From contig CAYONZ010000005.1 of the NCBI GenBank assembly GCA_964405465.1, positions 1 to 64,000 on the forward strand: a DNA stretch of 64,000 bases, read 5' to 3'. The stretch's first letter is position 1, and every line of letters starts with the position of its first letter. A model generated the notes under the pieces. The model saw only the letters and a list, made by a program, of their open reading frames with translations. It was not told where the DNA came from and did no database searches. This DNA comes from CAYONZ01 sp964405465. GTDB taxonomy: Bacteria; Bdellovibrionota; Bdellovibrionia; Bdellovibrionales; JAMPXM01. This document shows positions 35,581 to 44,257 of this stretch, piece by piece. A program made the position numbers and the translations under genes.

Positions 35581-36194
35581 CGACCACCTCCAGTGCCGCC
35601 GGTTCCTGAACCTGAATTTCCTGGACCAGAAGGATTTGTCTCACTCTTGTCGCCTGCCGCGGGAACTGGTGCTCCGGGCATCAATGAAAAATCTTGTTTA
35701 TAATCGACAAAGTAAGTACTGACGGTGTTGACGACTGGCTTGCGTCCTTTTTTTTCATATGAAACTGTAATGAGAACTTCGGTGACAACCTTCGAAATGA
35801 TCTCAGTCATTTGTTTGATAACCATCAATGTCATCTCGTTTGCACCCCCTTCCTTAGAGGTGAGAGTGCTTGAAAGATCGGGGAATTCCATTTTTTTTGA
35901 TTTCAGTTTCCAGTGAAAATCAGGATTGTCTGGGAAGTCTCCTTCGTCTTCTTCGGGTATTTCGTCTGCGCTGACATTTTGGTATTTTATTTCGATCTCT
36001 GACATTTTTCTTTGTAAGAGGTGTGCAAATTCATTGTTGAGGCGCGCTTTCTCAATGCGCATTGTGTTTCCACTCCAGGCCATACTCACTGCTGTAATGG
36101 CTCCGGCCATGATTAAAACAGCAATGACAACTTCAATGAGAGTGAAGCCTAGTTCAGGATCGCGATGCTGTGGATAGGCCTTAGCTGGCTTCAT
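35577..36194 (-). CDS. gspI: type II secretion minor pseudopilin GspI
   Basis: The protein has 205 residues from ATG 36194, which overlaps the gspH stop by four bases; a start at 36275 would lie inside gspH. ELGFTLIEVVIAVLIMAG is the prepilin motif with Glu5. AWSGNTMRIEKARLNNEFAH is the typical GspI region after the helix. The C-terminal 25 residues are Gly/Pro/Ser-rich. It initiates the tip complex with GspJ and GspK. Confidence 0.88.
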   Translation of the reverse strand: MKPAKAYPQHRDPELGFTLIEVVIAVLIMAGAITAVSMAWSGNTMRIEKARLNNEFAHLLQRKMSEIEIKYQNVSADEIPEEDEGDFPDNPDFHWKLKSKKMEFPDLSSTLTSKEGGANEMTLMVIKQMTEIISKVVTEVLITVSYEKKGRKPVVNTVSTYFVDYKQDFSLMPGAPVPAAGDKSETNPSGPGNSGSGTGGTGGGR

Positions 36195-36802
36195 TGTGCA
36201 CGCAACTCCTTTAGAGGGAGATCGCCATCGTAGACATCGGCTCGTCCGGTGAGTGGGCGAATAATGATGGTCCAATTGAGTGTTTTGCGATCAGTTAAAT
36301 GTATTGCTGTTTCCTCAACAAGACCTTGTGGGAAAAAGTGAATAGAGGTGATCCCCGCTTCGACGGGATCTGTTTTGCTGGTATATTCAATCTTGGAAAT
36401 AAAAAGTCCTTTCGGAAGCAGCGTTGGCTTTTTGAGTTCGGTAAAACCATCGTTGGCCTTTTCTGCATCAGTACGATCTTTATCAAGATTTTTGATCTGT
36501 TCATCAGTCATGAGAGCGGCAGTTCCAGGAGACGAGTCGACAGAGAAGCTGTGTCCCTTTTTTTCATCGAGACGAAATACCAATCGAAGCGTACTTTGTG
36601 TGACTTTAGCTGTGTGGTGGCATTGTTTGATTGCAAGAGAAAGTGAACGAACGGCATTGCGAAGATCTGCGCCCTTGCGACCCAGCTGTGAAGCTCCGAT
36701 CGACATGACGACGGCGATAATCGTAATAGTCACCATCACTTCGATGAGGGTAAAACCAGAGTCATTCTTAGGAGCTTCTATTGCGGTCATCTTTTCTATC
36801 AT
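36191..36802 (-). CDS. gspH: type II secretion minor pseudopilin GspH
   Basis: The protein is about 203 residues from ATG 36802; 36826 and 36790 are alternatives and none has a strong Shine-Dalgarno. SGFTLIEVMVTITIIAVVM is the prepilin motif. The body follows GspH/FimT architecture: RSLSLAIKQCHHTAKVTQS, then beta strands. It follows a terminator after gspG, so its transcription depends on read-through. Confidence 0.85.
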   Translation of the reverse strand: MIEKMTAIEAPKNDSGFTLIEVMVTITIIAVVMSIGASQLGRKGADLRNAVRSLSLAIKQCHHTAKVTQSTLRLVFRLDEKKGHSFSVDSSPGTAALMTDEQIKNLDKDRTDAEKANDGFTELKKPTLLPKGLFISKIEYTSKTDPVEAGITSIHFFPQGLVEETAIHLTDRKTLNWTIIIRPLTGRADVYDGDLPLKELRAQ

Positions 36803-36821
36803 CGCCTGTGCTGAAGGGCGG

Positions 36822-36858
36822 TGCAAGAAAAAGAAAAGGCTCCAAAGATGGAGCCTTT
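36822..36858 (-). terminator. intrinsic terminator between gspG and gspH
   Basis: On the minus strand AAAGGCTCC and GGAGCCTTT form a 9-bp stem with a 6-base loop, followed by TTCTTTTTCTT. It starts about 30 bases after the gspG stop and overlaps the possible gspH leader. Confidence 0.85.
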
Positions 36859-36888
36859 CAGTTCAGATTCAATTTAAAAGTTTAATGA

Positions 36889-37389
36889 TCACTCGGTGTC
36901 TTCGCTGCTCAAGTCTTTGTCGTAACCTTCGCCACCTTCTTTTTTGTCACGACCTAGACTTTTGAGCGTGAAGGTGCTGCCATCAGATTCATAGATAAAT
37001 TGTCCACCCCAAGGATCTTTTGGTAGAGATTTTTGATAGGGATTGGGACCCCAATTTGGACAGGCATCCGTACCTGGATTTGTCACAAGTGCTTGCAGAC
37101 CCTGTTCGGTGGTCGGAAATTTTTGGCAATCTGAATTGTAAACTTCAAGCTGTTTACTCACTTCTGCGATTTGAATTTTGGCCTGTTTCACGCGTGATTT
37201 TTGGAAGTTGTCCATGACACTCTTGCCGAGAAACGCCAAGAGACCACCAAGTATAATCATGACAATCATGATTTCGATAAGAGTCATACCTCTGTTATTT
37301 AGGTGTTGCATCTGATGGCGACGACCACTGAGTGCTTGAGGTTGGTTGAGAATTGATTTGGGGCGAAGCAGATTAAAAACCGAATACAT
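36889..37389 (-). CDS. gspG: type II secretion major pseudopilin GspG
   Basis: The protein has 166 residues from ATG 37389, preceded by AGGAGG at seven bases, the strongest Shine-Dalgarno in the locus. The leader is 34 residues long, and cleavage would precede MTLIEIMIVMIILGG with Met at +1 and Glu5. The C-terminus has CPNWGPNPYQKSLPKDPWG and the calcium-site region of GspG. GspG polymerises into the pseudopilus shaft. A terminator directly follows, which fits its need for high abundance. Confidence 0.93.
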   Translation of the reverse strand: MYSVFNLLRPKSILNQPQALSGRRHQMQHLNNRGMTLIEIMIVMIILGGLLAFLGKSVMDNFQKSRVKQAKIQIAEVSKQLEVYNSDCQKFPTTEQGLQALVTNPGTDACPNWGPNPYQKSLPKDPWGGQFIYESDGSTFTLKSLGRDKKEGGEGYDKDLSSEDTE

Positions 37390-37439
37390 CGTTAGTCCTC
37401 CTTAGGAACTCATCAAGAATCAAAAAACAGTGATGATGA

Positions 37440-37763
37440 ATGACTTTACCACCAAATGGTACTCCACGTCCAGAAGCGCGTGGTATTGTTTTAAAGGAAT
37501 TGATTTTGCGTGATGAACAAGACTTTCAAAGTATGGCGCAAAAAGGCAATGTGGCAAATTCTGACAGAAGAGAGTTGCGTTGTGGACGAAATTTGCTGCC
37601 GATCATTTGCTCAGCTGTCAAAAACTTATTCAGTCTTTTTTTTCTGACTTCTGATTCTGGGCTATTGAACAGCGTTTTGCATGTTGAAAATTGGGATGAG
37701 TATCGCGAACGCAATAATTCCAATTACGCCACCCATGAATATCAACATGACCGGTTCAAGTAA
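37440..37763 (+). CDS. uncertain small ORF opposite the gspG-gspF spacer
   Basis: A 107-codon frame on the opposite strand starts at ATG 37440 and overlaps the gspF 3' end by about 100 bases. The first 50 codons look fairly coding-like (RPEARGIVLKELILRDEQDF), the rest do not. No Shine-Dalgarno is seen. It may be a decayed gene or chance; I give it low weight. Confidence 0.15.
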   Translation: MTLPPNGTPRPEARGIVLKELILRDEQDFQSMAQKGNVANSDRRELRCGRNLLPIICSAVKNLFSLFFLTSDSGLLNSVLHVENWDEYRERNNSNYATHEYQHDRFK

Positions 37764-38876
37764 TGACGTGAGTCCGGAGATTTGGGTTTTAACTTGAAAA
37801 TCGTAGGATTCACTTACTCGAAGTAGCATGTTTTCAAGTTCTCCGGTTTTTTCACCAATGGTGATCATGTGTATGACGATGGGAGGGAATTGTTCGCTTT
37901 TCTTTAGCGGCGCTGCAATTGATTCTCCCTCGCTGATATTGTCACGAGCTTGCTCGATGGCGGCACCAAGAACCGCGTTGTCTACAACATTGCGAACAAT
38001 GTCCATGGCATTTAGCATTGGAACGCCACCTTGCAAGAGTGTCGAGAGCGTTCTGGTAAAACGTGATACGGCGATCATGCGAGCAAGTTTTCCAACAATT
38101 GGAAGTTTGAGAACAATGGCATCCCATTGATCTGAACCATTTTTAGAGCGCTTCCAGTTGAGGAAAACGGACGTAGAAATAGCTCCCACAACCAAAATAA
38201 CCCACCAATAATTGACCAAAAAAGAACTGATGCCGATCACGACTTGGGTGTACCAGGGCAACTCCATTTCAGCACTTTCGAAAATCTCCTGCATCTTAGG
38301 AATAACAAAAGTGAAGAGCCCGGCGAGCATACCAAGTGTTGCCACCATCATGATCGCTGGGTAGATCATGGCACTACGAATTTTGGCATTCAATTCGTTT
38401 TGTGCTTCAGTGAATTCAGCAAGGCGAACCAAGATCACTTCGAGCGTGCCCGACATTTCTCCGGCTTCACACATGGTTACAAAAATATTCGTAAAAATTT
38501 TGGGATATTTTGCTAGGCCTTTATAGAACGGGCTTCCTTCGTTCACCATGTTCTTAATATCAGCCACAGCCTCTTTGAGAGTAGGGTTCTCAACCTGATC
38601 AGAAACGGCGGCGAGCGCTTCAACGAGTGGAATATTGGCTTTGAGTAGTGTTGAGAGCTGTCTGGTCATCAGCGAAAGATCTTCAACGCCAACGCCACGG
38701 CTGGCGGAGGGGCGTTTGGTTGACCTCGCTTGAGCTTTGGATTTGTCTTTGAGATCAACGACAAACACACCGTCTTTTTTGAGGCGAGCACGAGCAGCCC
38801 GAATGTTTTCGGCATCAACAGAGCCTTTCACATTTTTTCCGGCCTGACTTAGTCCGCGGTACTCAAAAATTGGCAT
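37662..38876 (-). CDS. gspF: type II secretion inner-membrane platform protein GspF
   Basis: The protein has 404 residues, the family norm. It has two GspF repeats (about 70-195 and 270-395), each ending in a membrane segment, with a third helix between. MPIFEYRGLSQAGKNVKGSV at the N-terminus and SEGESIAAPLKKSEQFPPIV in the second repeat are typical. It forms the platform centre above the ATPase. Fifteen bases separate it from gspE. Confidence 0.93.
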   Translation of the reverse strand: MPIFEYRGLSQAGKNVKGSVDAENIRAARARLKKDGVFVVDLKDKSKAQARSTKRPSASRGVGVEDLSLMTRQLSTLLKANIPLVEALAAVSDQVENPTLKEAVADIKNMVNEGSPFYKGLAKYPKIFTNIFVTMCEAGEMSGTLEVILVRLAEFTEAQNELNAKIRSAMIYPAIMMVATLGMLAGLFTFVIPKMQEIFESAEMELPWYTQVVIGISSFLVNYWWVILVVGAISTSVFLNWKRSKNGSDQWDAIVLKLPIVGKLARMIAVSRFTRTLSTLLQGGVPMLNAMDIVRNVVDNAVLGAAIEQARDNISEGESIAAPLKKSEQFPPIVIHMITIGEKTGELENMLLRVSESYDFQVKTQISGLTSLLEPVMLIFMGGVIGIIAFAILIPIFNMQNAVQ

Positions 38877-38891
38877 ATAAACATAACCTCA

Positions 38892-40583
38892 TTACATATC
38901 CGTCTGAGTGTTCGATAAGACTTCTTCGATCGTGGTGATACCCTGTAAGACTTTGTAAACGCCGTGATCGCGAAAAGTAATCATGCCCTCAGCCATCGCT
39001 TGCTTCTTAATCAGGCTGCTATCTTTTCTCTGCAAAATCAATGAACGAATAGCTTCGCTCATCATAAGAAGTTCTTGAATAACAGTTCGGCCAAGGTAGC
39101 CTTTGCTATTGCAATGATCGCAACCTGCGGCTTTAAAGATTCGCCCCTGATTGGCTTGTTGCCTTGAAATACCCAAACTCGCGAGTTCAACATCGGAAGG
39201 CTTGTGAGGAGCTTTGCAATGCGGACAGAGAATACGCACGAGACGCTGGGAAATCACACCAAGAAAAGAAGTGGCAATCAAAAATGGTTCCGCGCCAATA
39301 TCCATAAGCCGAGGAAACGCTCCTGCGGCATCATTGGTGTGCAGAGTGCTTAGTACTAAGTGACCTGTGAGCGACGATTGAATGGCGAGCTCGCAAGTCT
39401 CGAGATCGCGAATCTCACCCACCATGATGATGTCTGGGTCTTGTCGAAGAAACGACTTGAGTCCGGCCGCAAAGGTGAGGCCGATTTTCGCATTCACTTG
39501 TACCTGTCCCAGTCCATGAATACGTTGTTCCACCGGATCTTCGATGGTCAAAATATTCAAATCAGGTTTGTTGATCTTCGCGAGGCAGGCATACAAAGTG
39601 GTTGATTTACCTGAGCCTGTCGGTCCTGTGACCAGCAGAATTCCGTAGGTTCGTAGCAAGAGATCGTTATTGAGTTTATTGAGACTGTCTTCAGAAAAAC
39701 CAAGTTGCTCCAGGGCCAAAACGACGTTGGATCGATCCTGTAAGCGCATGACCAGCCGTTCGCCGTGAGCTGTCGGCACCGTGCTCAATCGCACATCGAT
39801 GTCCTTGCCTCCAATTTTAAGAGGGATGCGACCGTCTTGCGGCAAACGCTTCTCTGCGATGTTGAGATTTCCCATAACTTTGATGCGTGAGGTGATCGCA
39901 TTTTGGAGCTTTTTGGGTGGCTTAAAGACGTCGGTCAAAACACCATCGATACGAAAGCGAACAACCATGTCTTTCTCGTAGGGTTCGACGTGAATATCTG
40001 AGGCCTTTTCTTTCACGGCACGAAATAGAAGCGAGTTCACAAGTTTGATAACTGGGGCATCATCGTCGCCGGACTCTAGCAAATCCACAATGGGCTCGTT
40101 GAGATCAACGTCTTCTTCTTCAATTTCGTCTAGGCCCTGAAGTGCCGCCGTGCCTTTTTCGTAAACTCGATTGATAGCATCGAGCAGACGGATTTTGCTT
40201 GTCATCACCGGCACAACTCGCATTTTAAACAACACTCGAAGGTCATCCATGATCTTAGTGTTCATTGGGTTGGTCGTGAGAACAGTCAGCGTGTTTTGGC
40301 TTTCACGAAAAGGAAGCACTTCATGTTTTTTCGCGATATTGATCGGAATGTTGCGAATCATGTCGACCGAAATATCATTGACGGGGATGTCGCGAATATA
40401 GGCAATACCCAGGTGACGACTCATCTCTTGTACAAGTTCGTCTGCCGTTTGGGTTTCTTTCTTTTCTAGAATTTCACGCAACGTCTGACCATTGTCGAAC
40501 GTCATGGCTAATACAGAAAGAAGTTGGTCATTGTTGAGACCCGTATTTTTCAATAATATATGATCAATCTGCGGCGCTGCCAT
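38892..40583 (-). CDS. gspE: type II secretion ATPase GspE
   Basis: The protein has 563 residues. The N-domain (about 1-145) is MshEN-like, with RHLGIAYIRDIPVN. The motor has GPTGSGKSTTLYA (Walker A), DPDIIMVGEIRD (Walker B), the Asp box (ASDIHVEPYEKD) and the His box (TGHLVLSTLHTND). A tetracysteine zinc motif, CPHCKAPH with GCDHCNSKGY, is present. It powers pseudopilus assembly from the cytoplasm by docking on GspL and GspF. The terminator at 40605-40642 lies upstream. Confidence 0.96.
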   Translation of the reverse strand: MAAPQIDHILLKNTGLNNDQLLSVLAMTFDNGQTLREILEKKETQTADELVQEMSRHLGIAYIRDIPVNDISVDMIRNIPINIAKKHEVLPFRESQNTLTVLTTNPMNTKIMDDLRVLFKMRVVPVMTSKIRLLDAINRVYEKGTAALQGLDEIEEEDVDLNEPIVDLLESGDDDAPVIKLVNSLLFRAVKEKASDIHVEPYEKDMVVRFRIDGVLTDVFKPPKKLQNAITSRIKVMGNLNIAEKRLPQDGRIPLKIGGKDIDVRLSTVPTAHGERLVMRLQDRSNVVLALEQLGFSEDSLNKLNNDLLLRTYGILLVTGPTGSGKSTTLYACLAKINKPDLNILTIEDPVEQRIHGLGQVQVNAKIGLTFAAGLKSFLRQDPDIIMVGEIRDLETCELAIQSSLTGHLVLSTLHTNDAAGAFPRLMDIGAEPFLIATSFLGVISQRLVRILCPHCKAPHKPSDVELASLGISRQQANQGRIFKAAGCDHCNSKGYLGRTVIQELLMMSEAIRSLILQRKDSSLIKKQAMAEGMITFRDHGVYKVLQGITTIEEVLSNTQTDM

Positions 40584-40604
40584 TTCGCTCCTTGAAATGA
40601 AAAG

Positions 40605-40642
40605 CCAATAAAAACTAAAAAGCCTGCTCGAGGCAGGCTTTT
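40605..40642 (-). terminator. intrinsic terminator between gspD and gspE
   Basis: AGCCTGC and GCAGGCT form a 7-bp core stem, with A-T pairs extending it and a 5-base loop. On the minus strand it is followed by TTTTTAGTTTTTATT. It begins about ten bases after the gspD stop. Confidence 0.85.
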
Positions 40643-40651
40643 ATTCTAGAC

Positions 40652-43060
40652 TTACTTTTTAGTTTTCTCAACTTTTTCTGATCCTCTCGCGGCTCGAGGC
40701 AATTCGTCTATCGTTTTGCCATAAGGGTCGCGCCCATCAAGGTTTTGTTTCACCCAATCAATTCGTTTTTTCATTTTATTCGCTAAAAGTTCTTGGCTAT
40801 CTTCAAGACTTCTGACGATTTTCGGTGTCAAAAACACGACCAAGTTCTTTTTAACTCGAGTGACCTGATTGGTTTTGAAGAGCCAACCTAAAACTGGAAT
40901 GTCGCCAAGAACCGGGATCTTGTTCTCGACCACACTGTCTTCGTCTTTCATCAAGCCCCCAAGTACGGCTGTGTCACCATTCGTGACAACGATATTGGTT
41001 TTAAGCGTACGCTTACCAATGACTGTGGTTGAGTTCTTTAGAACTTCAGACTTGATATTGGCCTCAACAGGAGAGGCCACGACTTGTTCGATTTTCATGC
41101 GTATTGATTCTGAATCCGGACTGATATGGGGCGTGAGTTTGAGCTCGATATTGGCTTCTTGAAAATCGATCGATGGTATTGCGGGTGTTGTACCCGTTGC
41201 GGCGGTCGCCGTTTGGGCTGTCGGAACTCGTTCTCCGACGGAGATCGAAGCTTCTTCATTATCAAGCGCCATAATATTTGGCGTTGATAAAATATTGGCC
41301 TCGGCTTCTTTTTTTAGCCAAGTGATGAATCCCAAAAGACTCGGCACCTTAATCGAATTACCGCCGACTTTGATGTTGACGTCCGCACCTCCGCCAAACC
41401 CTAACACCAGACCTTTGTCCCCTGAGGGTTCTAGAATACTTGAAAGTGGAACACCGGCAAAACCTGCTCGTCCTGCCGCAGTGTCGCCGCCTTTGAGTCC
41501 GTAATATGTCGCTCCCCAGTCGCGTGATCTTTGTGAATTGAGCTCCATGATGATGGCCTCTACGAAAACTTGATCTCGAGAGATGTCAATTTTTTGCAGC
41601 AAACTCATCACGACTTCATAATCTTGCTTGCTGGCGGTGATGATCAAACTATTGGTGTTTTTGTCTGCCTGAATTTTGACATTGCCGTCGAAGAGACCCT
41701 TTTGCTCAGCAGGTGAGGTGTAGGGGCGAAAGGGACTTGGGGCAAAACCAGCGTTGTTGTTATTGGCATTGGCACCCCCAGTAGAATTCGCTCCGCCTGC
41801 GGCTTGGGTGACACCGTTCAATGTGGTGGCAAGCTTTTCGGCATCGCCATACTTCACGTAGTAGACATTGACGCCGTTGCCTTCTGCTGGGTCAAGTTTG
41901 AAGTCGAGGGTCTTGACTAAATTTTGAACTTTTTCAATACCAGCTTGGTTGCCGAGAACGATAATAGAATTAGTTCGTTCGTCTGGAGAAACGACACTTA
42001 ATTCCTCTGTGGTTCCTCCTGGACCTGAACGTTTGGGCTGATTGAACGATGGTACTCCTGGGCGAAACCCAGAACCATTCTTTGGTGTTTTGTTGATAAT
42101 TTGATCTAGGAGGTCTGCGATGTCTTTGGCTTTTGCATATTTTATTTTGATCACCACCATTTTTTCTTCAAATCCGGGGCGGTCAATTTCGGAGAACATG
42201 CGCATGATACCTTCAAACTTGGATCCATAGTCAGTGACGATCACTGAGTTTGTGGGTTCGTAGGCGTACATGTCTCCATCGCGAGAGAGCAAACTTCTTA
42301 AGTTCTTACTCACTTCAGAAGCCGATGTGTGTTTGAAGTGAATGATTCGCGTTACTAGCAGGTCCGCATTTGGGGTGTACTTGCCAGTATAGATATCAAG
42401 ATTGTCTCGCATGGCTTTTTGCAGAGGGCGAATTTTTAGAAATTTTCCTGAAGGAACAACGGTAAAGTTGTTCATCGCGAGTGCCGTCAAAAAGGCTTTG
42501 TAGGCTTCTGCCACGGTGATTTTTGTCGGGGCGATGATCGAGATCTTTCCCTGCACGCCGCTCTCGATGATAAAGTTTTTTCCGGTGAGATTGCCAATCG
42601 CCGCCACCACATCTTTGATGTCAGCATTGGGGTAATCAAAACTTTCAATTACATCCGGAAAATTTTCGTTGGTGATGTCTTCTGGTTGCGCATCGGCAAA
42701 ATTCATCTTGGCTTTGCTTTGGGTGGTTGGTTTTGCCGCTTTTAAAGAGTTACCGCTTGGCTTTGTCGGTGTCGAAGGAAAAGATCTGCCAAACGAACCA
42801 CCAGAGGGAGAGGTCGGAAGACTGGAGTCTCCATGGTTGCCGAAGTCAGTGACAGGAGCGGGAGGAGTGATCTGCGGAGCAACCGGAGGAACCGCTGTGC
42901 CCGGTGCTGCCGGTGGAGGAGAGAATGTTCCCGTCGGAGGACTAAAATCAGAATCATCTTCGAAAAGATTGTCGAGCTCTTCTTCTTGTGCTCGCACGGG
43001 CACAGTCTGCGCAAATTGCGTGAGCATCGCTATAAGTAAGAGTTTTTTCCAAGTTCTCAT
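40652..43060 (-). CDS. gspD: type II secretion secretin GspD
   Basis: The protein has 802 residues from ATG 43060, placed by AAGGAAGG upstream and a clean signal peptide ending VPVRAQ. Residues about 25-110 form a Pro/Ser-rich spacer. N0-N3 domains follow (about 125-490, including VVAAIGNLTGKNFIIE), then the secretin barrel with VPTAQTATAATG and the C-terminal VLGDIPVLGWLFKT motif. It forms the outer-membrane gate. It is separated from gspC by 35 bases. Confidence 0.94.
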   Translation of the reverse strand: MRTWKKLLLIAMLTQFAQTVPVRAQEEELDNLFEDDSDFSPPTGTFSPPPAAPGTAVPPVAPQITPPAPVTDFGNHGDSSLPTSPSGGSFGRSFPSTPTKPSGNSLKAAKPTTQSKAKMNFADAQPEDITNENFPDVIESFDYPNADIKDVVAAIGNLTGKNFIIESGVQGKISIIAPTKITVAEAYKAFLTALAMNNFTVVPSGKFLKIRPLQKAMRDNLDIYTGKYTPNADLLVTRIIHFKHTSASEVSKNLRSLLSRDGDMYAYEPTNSVIVTDYGSKFEGIMRMFSEIDRPGFEEKMVVIKIKYAKAKDIADLLDQIINKTPKNGSGFRPGVPSFNQPKRSGPGGTTEELSVVSPDERTNSIIVLGNQAGIEKVQNLVKTLDFKLDPAEGNGVNVYYVKYGDAEKLATTLNGVTQAAGGANSTGGANANNNNAGFAPSPFRPYTSPAEQKGLFDGNVKIQADKNTNSLIITASKQDYEVVMSLLQKIDISRDQVFVEAIIMELNSQRSRDWGATYYGLKGGDTAAGRAGFAGVPLSSILEPSGDKGLVLGFGGGADVNIKVGGNSIKVPSLLGFITWLKKEAEANILSTPNIMALDNEEASISVGERVPTAQTATAATGTTPAIPSIDFQEANIELKLTPHISPDSESIRMKIEQVVASPVEANIKSEVLKNSTTVIGKRTLKTNIVVTNGDTAVLGGLMKDEDSVVENKIPVLGDIPVLGWLFKTNQVTRVKKNLVVFLTPKIVRSLEDSQELLANKMKKRIDWVKQNLDGRDPYGKTIDELPRAARGSEKVEKTKK

Positions 43061-43095
43061 CGGCACACCTTCCTTGGTGACAAGCCCCAATCAAA

Positions 43096-43989
43096 TCATT
43101 TGATCGTATAATCTAAAGTTTCTTTTCTTCCATCTGCACGATCGATGTCCATTCGAATCGAAGCTGAACCTCGCATGGCTTGAAAGAGCTCCATTGCCCG
43201 TGCTGGACTATCGATTTCTTCGCCATTCACGTTCTTGATAATGTCATTCATTTTGAGACCGAGCTTATTAAAGATCGACTCTTTTTGAATATTAACGAGT
43301 TTCCATCCTTCAACTCGGCCGGTTGGTCCAATATGAGGAACGGCAGTCGCAGTCTGCAAAATATTTGGAAGATCGTTGAGATATTTGTCGAGATCTGTTC
43401 GCTTGATAGAGAAATGTGTATCGCTTTCAGCAAAGACTTCTTCGTCCATTCGTGGAGCACTAGTGCCAGAAGCAAGTGTGAGTTTAGCGTCGTTGCGAAT
43501 TTCAATGAATTCCAGGCGTCGTGAGGAGAGATTGCGAAAGGTCACCATGTTGCGCTCGATTTTAATAATCTTCGCCATACCTTCGATTTCAGCTCCGGAT
43601 GGGTACGACTGATTCATGTTTTTGGATTTTAAGTTGATCGTTGCCACCGAACGATTGCCATTGGCGTGAACCAATGTACCAACAAGTGCAAGTGGCAATT
43701 GGGTGGGCATTGGAGGTCCGTCTTTTTGCTCAACCGGCGCATCGGGTGCACCAAATGGATCGGCGATTTTCCCATCGGCATTGAAGAAGTTATGCCGAGT
43801 GATGAGATCAAAAGTGTTTCGATCAAGGCCCGGAACAAATGGCGTGAATCGCGGCGCTCCCATTGGTGGAGCTTTAGTCGGAACAAGTTGATCGCGAAAG
43901 TACATCCAGGTGAGATCTGCACTCATGTATCCCATGAGGGCTGTGAGCAAATACGCACAGGCTGATTCCATTCTTTGGCGCGACTTCAT
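43096..43989 (-). CDS. gspC: type II secretion protein GspC with PDZ domain
   Basis: The protein has 297 residues. One N-terminal membrane helix (about 10-30) precedes a periplasmic homology region (about 75-175, LALVGTLVHANGNRSVATIN) and a C-terminal PDZ domain (about 200-297, GLKMNDIIKNVNGEEIDSP). It links the inner-membrane platform to the secretin N0 domain and may help choose cargo. It is the first gene of the locus. Confidence 0.9.
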   Translation of the reverse strand: MKSRQRMESACAYLLTALMGYMSADLTWMYFRDQLVPTKAPPMGAPRFTPFVPGLDRNTFDLITRHNFFNADGKIADPFGAPDAPVEQKDGPPMPTQLPLALVGTLVHANGNRSVATINLKSKNMNQSYPSGAEIEGMAKIIKIERNMVTFRNLSSRRLEFIEIRNDAKLTLASGTSAPRMDEEVFAESDTHFSIKRTDLDKYLNDLPNILQTATAVPHIGPTGRVEGWKLVNIQKESIFNKLGLKMNDIIKNVNGEEIDSPARAMELFQAMRGSASIRMDIDRADGRKETLDYTIK

Positions 43990-44114
43990 GAAGTTGTCTT
44001 GTCCTTAGTTGATGATTTTAAATCCGATCTCTACTGAGTCTAACAAACCACATCATGCCTCGCAGTGAAAATCTTTGTCCCCTCTACTCAGGTCCTGTTT
44101 TTCAGAAGTGATGA

Positions 44115-44156
44115 GCAAGTCCAGGTCCTAAAAACTTTTTTCAAATCAGGACTTGC
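44115..44156. repeat. long inverted repeat upstream of gspC and the FabD-like gene
   Basis: GCAAGTCC (44115-44122) and GGACTTGC (44149-44156) are perfect inverted copies 26 bases apart, with AT-rich sequence between. The pair lies about 125 bases before gspC and 100 before the divergent gene, so an operator or a large leader hairpin is possible. Confidence 0.4.
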
Positions 44157-44257
44157 AAGAGATCTTGATTTTTACTCGGTCCATTATGGAATGAAGAATA
44201 TGTTTTGCGTTCTGAAAAAAAATCGGTGTTAATTTAGATAGAGGGTAGGGGTGTGGT

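Noticed and set aside
37616..37621. TTGACA on the minus strand as a -35 box for gspG
   Set aside because: No acceptable -10 box lies 15 to 19 bases downstream.
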